In this document: piece after piece, positions 15,111-21,883 of the stretch | Layout of the letters: every line of letters begins with the position of its first letter | How positions within the stretch are numbered: position 1 is the first letter of the stretch | DNA from: Candidatus Pelagibacter sp. | GTDB taxonomy: Bacteria; Pseudomonadota; Alphaproteobacteria; Pelagibacterales; Pelagibacteraceae | Assembly (NCBI GenBank): GCA_028097645.1 | Contig: JAOHEU010000012.1 | Span: 1-21,883 of the forward strand | Length of the DNA stretch: 21,883 nucleotides | Direction: 5' to 3' | The notes under the pieces: model-generated | What the model saw: the letters and a program-made list of their open reading frames with translations, nothing else | What the model was told of the DNA's origin: nothing | Databases searched by the model: none | Position numbers and translations under genes: made by a program

Positions 15111-15764
15111 CTAATAATTTTTTTTTCTAAAATATAGATATATTAAAAGGATTGAAATCGCCATTGAAAACCAAGTAATAGCATACTTTTTATGATTGTT
15201 AGAAATTTTAGCTGTTACTACTTTAGGTTTTGGTGAAGTGTAATCGCCATTTAAATAAATTATATATTTTGAAAACCTTTTACCCGTATATTTAAAAATA
15301 TCATCTCGATTTAATGTAAACCAGTAATTTTTTTCAATATCATTTTTTGGTTTAAAAGAATTTGCCTTTGATTGAGTTTTTAAAGTACCAATAATATTAT
15401 TTTGATTAATTAAATTAATTTCAGATTTGTTTTTTTTATCAAACGGAATCCACCCTCTATTAATTAAATAATTTTTATCATTAATCAAAATAGGATTGAT
15501 CACCTCAAACCCAGGTTTGCCATTTTCATTTAGATTATATAAATAAATTTGCTTTTGAAAATTAATTTTTCCTGAAGTTTTAACTCTTAAAAAGTTTTTC
15601 TCTTCAACACTAGATAGTTCAATAGGTTCATTTTTTAATGAGTTTTCAATCTGCTTGATTAAATCCAGTTTCCAACTTAACCTATATAATTGCCATGAAC
15701 CCAAGGATATTAAAACAAAAATAATAAAACAAACAAAAACTGAAAATAGAAACTTGTTCTTCAA
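15111..15764 (-). CDS. SURF1 family cytochrome oxidase assembly protein (TTG start)
   Basis: Inner-membrane assembly factor that helps insert heme a into subunit I of cytochrome c oxidase. The 217-residue protein has the family's two-helix layout. The N-terminal helix ends LGSWQLYRLSWKLDLI (the GxWQLxR motif), a periplasmic domain includes LINRGWIPFDKK, and a C-terminal helix is introduced by KKYAITWFSMAIS. No ATG precedes the first membrane helix; the only good initiator is a TTG (minus-strand codon at 15762-15764), 10 nt after the ctaE stop. There is no clear SD. A 15-nt inverted repeat covers this junction. The gene ends directly before thrC. Confidence 0.9.
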   Translation of the reverse strand: MKNKFLFSVFVCFIIFVLISLGSWQLYRLSWKLDLIKQIENSLKNEPIELSSVEEKNFLRVKTSGKINFQKQIYLYNLNENGKPGFEVINPILINDKNYLINRGWIPFDKKNKSEINLINQNNIIGTLKTQSKANSFKPKNDIEKNYWFTLNRDDIFKYTGKRFSKYIIYLNGDYTSPKPKVVTAKISNNHKKYAITWFSMAISILLIYLYFRKKNY

Positions 15765-15765
15765 G

Positions 15766-15780
15766 AGTTAATTATTAACT
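15766..15780. repeat. Perfect 7-bp inverted repeat at the ctaE / SURF1 junction
   Basis: AGTTAAT and ATTAACT flank a single central base, giving a 15-nt near-palindrome. It spans the ctaE stop codon and ends 1 nt before the SURF1 TTG start. It has no T-tract in the terminator position. It may be an operator, a weak hairpin hiding the TTG start, or chance in AT-rich DNA. Confidence 0.5.
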
Positions 15781-16563
15781 TCCCCAAACGTATATTGCTG
15801 CAAATAAGAACAACCAAACTACATCTACAAAATGCCAGTACCATGCAGCTGCTTCAAATCCAAAATGATGATCTTTGGTGAAATGTCCTTTTTTAGCTCT
15901 GGCAAGACAAACAGCTAAAAATATTGTTCCAATTATTACATGAAATCCATGAAAACCTGTTGCCATATAGAATACAGCTCCATAAATATGACCAGAGTAA
16001 TCAAAAGTAGCATGATGATATTCGTAGGCTTGAAGCAAAGTGAAAAAGAAGCCTAAAATAACAGTTAATGTTAAACCTTGTATAAACCCTTTTCTATCAC
16101 CCTCTATTAATGAGTGATGAGCCCACGTAACTGTCGTTCCTGAAAGAAGTAAAACCAATGTATTAATTAGTGGAATATCCCATGGATCGAATGTTTCAAT
16201 ATCTTTTGGTGGCCAAACGTTTCCAACAAATTCATTTGGAAATAAACTAATATCAAAATAAGCCCAAAACCATGCAACAAAGAACATAACCTCAGATGCT
16301 ATAAATAAAGTCATTCCATATCTGTGATGAATTTGAACAACAGGAGTGTGATGACCTTGATGCTCTGCTTCTATTACAACATCTCTAAACCACATGTAAG
16401 CACCATATAAAACTAAAGCTAATCCCAGATACATTCCCCAAGAAACATCATTATGCATATAAAATATTGTTCCAATTGCTAGCACTAAGCAAGAAAATGA
16501 AACATAGATAGGCCAAGGGCTTGGATCTACTAAGTGGTAATCGTGTTTTTTTTCAGCTGACAT
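15775..16563 (-). CDS. ctaE: Cytochrome c oxidase subunit III
   Basis: The third core subunit (CoxC/CtaE) of the aa3 oxidase, stabilising proton uptake in subunit I. The 262-residue protein has the seven-helix length of mitochondrial and alphaproteobacterial forms. Typical segments are HDYHLVDPSPWPIYVS at the N-terminus, MWFRDVVIEAEHQGHHT, FIASEVMFFVAWFWAYF, TTVTWAHHSLIEGDRKG, ATGFHGFHVIIGTIFL and WYWHFVDVVWLFLFAAIYVWGS at the C-terminus. The order ctaG-ctaE-surf1 on the minus strand is normal for alphaproteobacteria. Spacing to ctaG is 9 nt and to SURF1 10 nt. Confidence 0.97.
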   Translation of the reverse strand: MSAEKKHDYHLVDPSPWPIYVSFSCLVLAIGTIFYMHNDVSWGMYLGLALVLYGAYMWFRDVVIEAEHQGHHTPVVQIHHRYGMTLFIASEVMFFVAWFWAYFDISLFPNEFVGNVWPPKDIETFDPWDIPLINTLVLLLSGTTVTWAHHSLIEGDRKGFIQGLTLTVILGFFFTLLQAYEYHHATFDYSGHIYGAVFYMATGFHGFHVIIGTIFLAVCLARAKKGHFTKDHHFGFEAAAWYWHFVDVVWLFLFAAIYVWGS

Positions 16564-16572
16564 TTTTCGTGA

Positions 16573-17106
16573 TTATGATTGTTTATAGTAATCTGTCGAG
16601 AAAAAAGTGTACGACATAGTTACATCTTGCAAATTTTTTGTATTTGGATCATTGACGAGCTCCGGGTCTAAATAAAAAGTCATAACATAAGTTGCTTTTT
16701 CCCCAGCTTTAAGTTCTTGTTTTTCAAAGCAAAAACAACCTAATTTACTATAATATTTTCCAAAACTTGATGGTGAAACATTAAAACTAGCTACTCCATA
16801 AGTGGTTTCATCACCATAATTTTGAACCTCAAACTCAATTCTGTTTACTTGGCCAACTTTTACATCAATTACATTTGATTTAGCTTTAAAGTCCCAAGTA
16901 AGATTATTCACATTGGTATCAAATCTAACACTTACTACTTTATCTAAAACTATGTCTGGTGCTTCTTTAGAGACCTGAGTAGTTCCACCAAACCCCGTTA
17001 TACGGCAGAACATGTCATAAAGTGGGACTGCCGCAAAAGAAAGTCCAAGCATAAGAAAAAATATGCCTCCAAGTAATACTGGTGTTAGAGTTTTTTTCTT
17101 AATCAT
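16573..17106 (-). CDS. ctaG: Cytochrome c oxidase assembly protein CtaG / Cox11
   Basis: Copper chaperone that delivers copper to the CuB site of subunit I. The 177-residue protein has one N-terminal membrane anchor (about residues 9-28), then AAVPLYDMFCRITGFGGTTQ with Cys34, and an Ig-like periplasmic domain with the copper-binding CFCF motif (Cys124, Cys126). The C-terminal VTMSYTFFSTD is also typical. This is the Cox11-type CtaG, not the unrelated Gram-positive CtaG. Its ATG overlaps the TGA of the upstream 41-aa ORF (ATGA). Confidence 0.96.
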   Translation of the reverse strand: MIKKKTLTPVLLGGIFFLMLGLSFAAVPLYDMFCRITGFGGTTQVSKEAPDIVLDKVVSVRFDTNVNNLTWDFKAKSNVIDVKVGQVNRIEFEVQNYGDETTYGVASFNVSPSSFGKYYSKLGCFCFEKQELKAGEKATYVMTFYLDPELVNDPNTKNLQDVTMSYTFFSTDYYKQS

Positions 17107-17228
17107 AACTGTCTATCAAAAACTCCAACGTTGTATAAAGTAAATACAAACAAAAAAACCATAAATGCTAAAATTGCTACAGCAGTTAAAATATTTTTCT
17201 TCTTAGTTTTTTTGTCAGGTGTCATCAT
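17103..17228 (-). CDS. 41-aa single-pass membrane protein between ctaB and ctaG (CoxF-like position)
   Basis: A small reading frame that fills the ctaB-ctaG gap exactly. It shares 4 nt with the ctaB stop (ATGA) and 3-4 nt with the ctaG start (ATGA). The peptide begins MMTPDKKTKKKNILT, has one hydrophobic helix (about residues 14-32) and ends YNVGVFDRQL. A basic N-terminus and one helix predict a cytoplasmic N-terminus. Other alphaproteobacteria carry a similarly small membrane ORF at this place, sometimes called CoxF. Homology here is inferred from position and layout, not from an alignment. A second ATG directly after the first (17223-17225) could also serve. A role in oxidase assembly or stability is likely by context. 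Confidence 0.75.
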   Translation of the reverse strand: MMTPDKKTKKKNILTAVAILAFMVFLFVFTLYNVGVFDRQL

Positions 17229-18136
17229 AAAATTTTATCTATTAAAAAAAGAACAAATATCAAAAATAAATATAAAATAGAATATCCAAATATAGATTTT
17301 GCTTTTTTTGCATTAAATTTATTTTTCTTAAAATTATAAAGTTCAAAACATAAAAAATTATAATACAAAGTTAAAATCAAAGATGGGATTAAAAAAACTA
17401 ATCCAACAAAATCGATTACATATGGCATTACAATTACAGGGATCATAATTAAAGAATAGATAAAGATATTTAACTTGGTGCTTTCAATGCCATTTGTTAA
17501 TGGAAGCATTGGGATTTTAGCTTTTTTATAGTCATCTGACTTATAAAGACTCAGCGCCCAAAAATGAGATGGTGTCCAAAAGAAAATGATCAAAAAGAAT
17601 GTAATAGGCTCCAATGATAAAGAATTGGTTGCTATCGCCCACCCTATAACTGGTGGTAATGCGCCTGCTGCTCCACCAATTACTATGTTTTGTGGAGTTT
17701 TTCTCTTTAACCAAACTGTATAAATCAACACATAAAATAGAATAGTAAATAGTAGTAAGCTAGCCGATATTCTATTAGCAAAAAAATCTAGTGCAATTAC
17801 TGAAAATATTGAAAGTGCAACACCAAAAACCAAAGCTTGATTTTTATTAACTTTACCAGTTGGTATTGGTCTTAAACAAGTTCGTGTCATCAGAGCATCT
17901 AAATCGGACTCGTACCACATGTTCAATGCACCTGCAGCTCCAGCACCAATAGATACAAGAATAATTCCTATAATTGCATCTTTTGTTGAAATAACATTTG
18001 GTGCCATCAACAATCCTACAGCACAAGTAAAGATAACCAACGACATTACCCTTGGCTTCATCAATTTAAAGAGTTCAGAAAAATTGAAAACGTCTTCCTG
18101 ACTTAGATTTCTATTCTTTAATTTAGTCTTAATCAT
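17225..18136 (-). CDS. ctaB: Protoheme IX farnesyltransferase (heme O synthase)
   Basis: UbiA-family prenyltransferase (CtaB/CyoE) that adds a farnesyl group to heme b to make heme O, the precursor of heme A. The 303-residue polytopic protein has LMKPRVMSLVIFTCAVG near the N-terminus. The first Asp-rich motif is NMWYESDLDALMTRTCLRP (Asp78, Asp80, Arg89), and PTGKV follows. The second conserved cytoplasmic loop is SDDYKKAKIPMLP. GAAGALPPVIGWA is also typical. It lies between ctaD and the 41-aa ORF. The ctaA heme A synthase that would complete heme A is not in the window. It needs farnesyl diphosphate, so it draws on the same isoprenoid pool as the crt genes. Confidence 0.96.
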   Translation of the reverse strand: MIKTKLKNRNLSQEDVFNFSELFKLMKPRVMSLVIFTCAVGLLMAPNVISTKDAIIGIILVSIGAGAAGALNMWYESDLDALMTRTCLRPIPTGKVNKNQALVFGVALSIFSVIALDFFANRISASLLLFTILFYVLIYTVWLKRKTPQNIVIGGAAGALPPVIGWAIATNSLSLEPITFFLIIFFWTPSHFWALSLYKSDDYKKAKIPMLPLTNGIESTKLNIFIYSLIMIPVIVMPYVIDFVGLVFLIPSLILTLYYNFLCFELYNFKKNKFNAKKAKSIFGYSILYLFLIFVLFLIDKIL

Positions 18137-18166
18137 CGGTTCTAAGTAAAAAAATCTAAATAAATA

Positions 18167-20618
<2,452 letters not shown>

Positions 20619-20678
20619 TTTTTTACCCTATATAGATCGTCTTTTAAAAAAATACACTTTACTTTTAGCGACAAAATA
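20619..20678 (-). promoter_or_regulatory. Possible promoter region of the cox run
   Basis: This is the longest gap between genes in the window. On the minus strand it contains TATATA followed by GGG about 13 nt before the ctaC ATG, and TTGTCG near its far end; their spacing does not make a good sigma70 pair. The AGGG part can serve as the ribosome binding site. No hairpin-plus-T terminator for rsmE is visible. As the start of an operon of about nine genes, the gap is the most likely place for the promoter. Confidence 0.35.
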
Positions 20679-21377
20679 TCAATTAATTGCGTAATTTATA
20701 ATCGATATAGCAGAAATTACTGCTGTTTCAGACCTTAAAATGTTTTCGTTAATCTTTATCGGCTGAACTCCTTTAAATTTAAGAATCTCTTGTCTTTCCT
20801 CCTCTGAAAAATCTCCTTCAGGTCCAATAATTATACATGTGGGATTCGCTGTTATCTTTTTAAGATCAATTTGATTATTAGAAGCCTTTAAGTCTGTAAA
20901 TATCAAGTCCATTTCGTTTTTTAAAAAATTTTCTAAATTTTGTGGTTGTTCAATAACAGGGACATTTATTCGATTAGATTGTTCAGAGGCTTCTATTATA
21001 ACTTTTTCTAATCTCTCTTTATTAATCTTTCTAACAATTGTTCTATCAAAAATAATAGGTAGAAATTTTGTAACACCTAACTCAGTTGCTTTTTGTATCA
21101 TAAAATTAAAATAATTAGATTTGATAGGTGAAAATGCTAACCATAACTCTTTGAAGTTTTCTTTTTGTCTTAATTGTTTCTTAACATTAAATTCAACAAT
21201 ACTTTTTGAAATTTTCAATATTTTTGCCTCCCACTCTCCACCACTATTGAATAAAGAAAAAACTTCATTTTCTTTAATTCTCATAACTTTACTTACGTAA
21301 TGAGATTGTGATTTATCAAGTGTAGCTGTTAAATTAAGTGATAAACTTTCACGATAAAATAATCTAATATTACTCAT
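20679..21377 (-). CDS. rsmE: 16S rRNA (uracil1498-N3)-methyltransferase RsmE
   Basis: SPOUT-class methyltransferase acting on U1498 of 16S rRNA in the decoding region. From the ATG at 21377 the product is 232 residues, beginning MSNIRLFYRESL as expected for the N-terminal PUA-like domain. The SPOUT domain has the SAM-binding knot motifs IIGPEGDFSEEE (GPEGDF at 185-190) and LRSETAVISAISII (from Arg215). An in-frame ATG at 21470 would add 31 residues but would run antisense through the start of the divergent dehalogenase, and the extra residues do not fit the family. It is upstream of ctaC on the same strand with a 60-nt gap. Confidence 0.93.
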   Translation of the reverse strand: MSNIRLFYRESLSLNLTATLDKSQSHYVSKVMRIKENEVFSLFNSGGEWEAKILKISKSIVEFNVKKQLRQKENFKELWLAFSPIKSNYFNFMIQKATELGVTKFLPIIFDRTIVRKINKERLEKVIIEASEQSNRINVPVIEQPQNLENFLKNEMDLIFTDLKASNNQIDLKKITANPTCIIIGPEGDFSEEERQEILKFKGVQPIKINENILRSETAVISAISIINYAIN

Positions 21378-21393
21378 TAAGATAAGTTTAATT

Positions 21394-21883
21394 ATGAAAA
21401 ATATTAAAGCAATAATTTTTGATGCATATGGAACTTTATTTGATGTGAATTCAGCTGCTGAGAAATGCAAAGATAAAATTGGTGATAAGTGGGAAGGTTT
21501 TGCAAATTATTGGAGAACTACTCAGCTAGAATATACCTGGCTTAGAAGTCTAATGAAAAGACATAAAGATTTTTGGCAAGTGACTGAAGATAGTTTGGAC
21601 AAATCTATGAAAGCATTTGAAATAAACTCGTCAATGAGAAATGAATTATTAGATCTTTATAAAATTCTTTCTCCATTTAAAGAAGTGCCTGAAGTTTTAA
21701 AATCACTTAAAGAAAAGGATTTAAAACTTGCTATTCTTTCAAATGGTACACCTACTCTTCTTAATCAATTAGTTAAAAGTAATAATTTAGATAATTTGTT
21801 TGATGATCTTTTTTCAGTAGAAGAAATTGGTATTTATAAACCAGACTCTAAAGTTTACGATATGCCAATTAAAAAATACAATA
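21394..21883 (+). CDS. Haloacid dehalogenase, type II (L-2-haloacid dehalogenase-like), cut by window end
   Basis: The first 163 codons of a HAD-superfamily hydrolase. The nucleophile Asp10 is in IIFDAYGTLFDV, motif II is LAILSNG (Ser116, Asn117), and the motif III lysine is in IYKPDSKVY (Lys149). RTTQLEYTWLR at 41-51 with Arg41 matches the substrate-carboxylate arginine segment of characterised L-2-haloacid dehalogenases, which distinguishes it from phosphatase-type HAD proteins. The natural substrate is unknown; activity on chloro- or bromo-acids in seawater would be an inference. The gene is divergent from rsmE with only 16 nt between start codons. The C-terminal motif IV aspartates lie beyond the window. 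Confidence 0.88.
   Translation, partial: MKNIKAIIFDAYGTLFDVNSAAEKCKDKIGDKWEGFANYWRTTQLEYTWLRSLMKRHKDFWQVTEDSLDKSMKAFEINSSMRNELLDLYKILSPFKEVPEVLKSLKEKDLKLAILSNGTPTLLNQLVKSNNLDNLFDDLFSVEEIGIYKPDSKVYDMPIKKYN

Noticed and set aside
21378..21470. 31-residue N-terminal extension of RsmE
   Set aside because: It would run antisense through the start of the dehalogenase, has no family match, and the ATG at 21377 gives the expected MSNIRLFYRE N-terminus.

Overview
The window looks like the chromosome of a streamlined marine alphaproteobacterium of the SAR11 (Pelagibacterales) type. The DNA is very AT-rich and nearly every base is coding: the longest gap between genes is 60 bp, and most junctions are 1-18 bp or overlaps. 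The gene order is alphaproteobacterial (mutY / DUF721 / dsbA-like / smc; an F0-only atp operon; ispH-thrB-rnhA; ctaC-ctaD-ctaB-small ORF-ctaG-ctaE-surf1). It carries a retinal-synthesis cluster of the kind that accompanies proteorhodopsin. The assignment is an inference from these traits; no rRNA or other phylogenetic marker is present.

Layout. 1-597 (-): 5' part of mutY, cut by the window edge. 598-6601 (+): DUF721/DciA-like protein, secreted DsbA-like thioredoxin-fold protein, an unusually short SMC ATPase, then the ATP synthase membrane sector atpI-atpB-atpE-atpF'-atpF. 6641-10937 (+): crtI-crtB-crtY-blh, converting phytoene precursors through lycopene and beta-carotene to retinal. 10927-13263 (+): ispH, thrB, rnhA. 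13255-20618 (-): reading 5' to 3', ctaC, ctaD, ctaB, a 41-aa membrane peptide, ctaG, ctaE, SURF1, thrC and a Prx5-like peroxiredoxin, i.e. nearly a complete aa3 oxidase structural and assembly set. 20679-21377 (-): rsmE. 21394-end (+): 5' part of a type II haloacid dehalogenase.

How the genes work together. Much of the window concerns membrane energetics: the oxidase and its heme and copper assembly factors build the proton gradient, F0 uses it, and the crt-blh genes make the chromophore for a light-driven proton pump whose own gene is not here. crtE is also absent. IspH overlaps blh and makes the isoprenoid precursors. The + strand run (atp, crt, ispH-thrB-rnhA) and the - strand run (cox to prx) converge at overlapping stop codons at 13255-13263.

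No tRNA, rRNA, CRISPR array, insertion sequence or phage gene was seen, and no gene-free stretch exceeds 60 bp. The most unusual single protein is the SMC homologue, which keeps both ATPase half-heads but appears to lack the hinge domain. I did not find a clearly undescribed multi-gene system.
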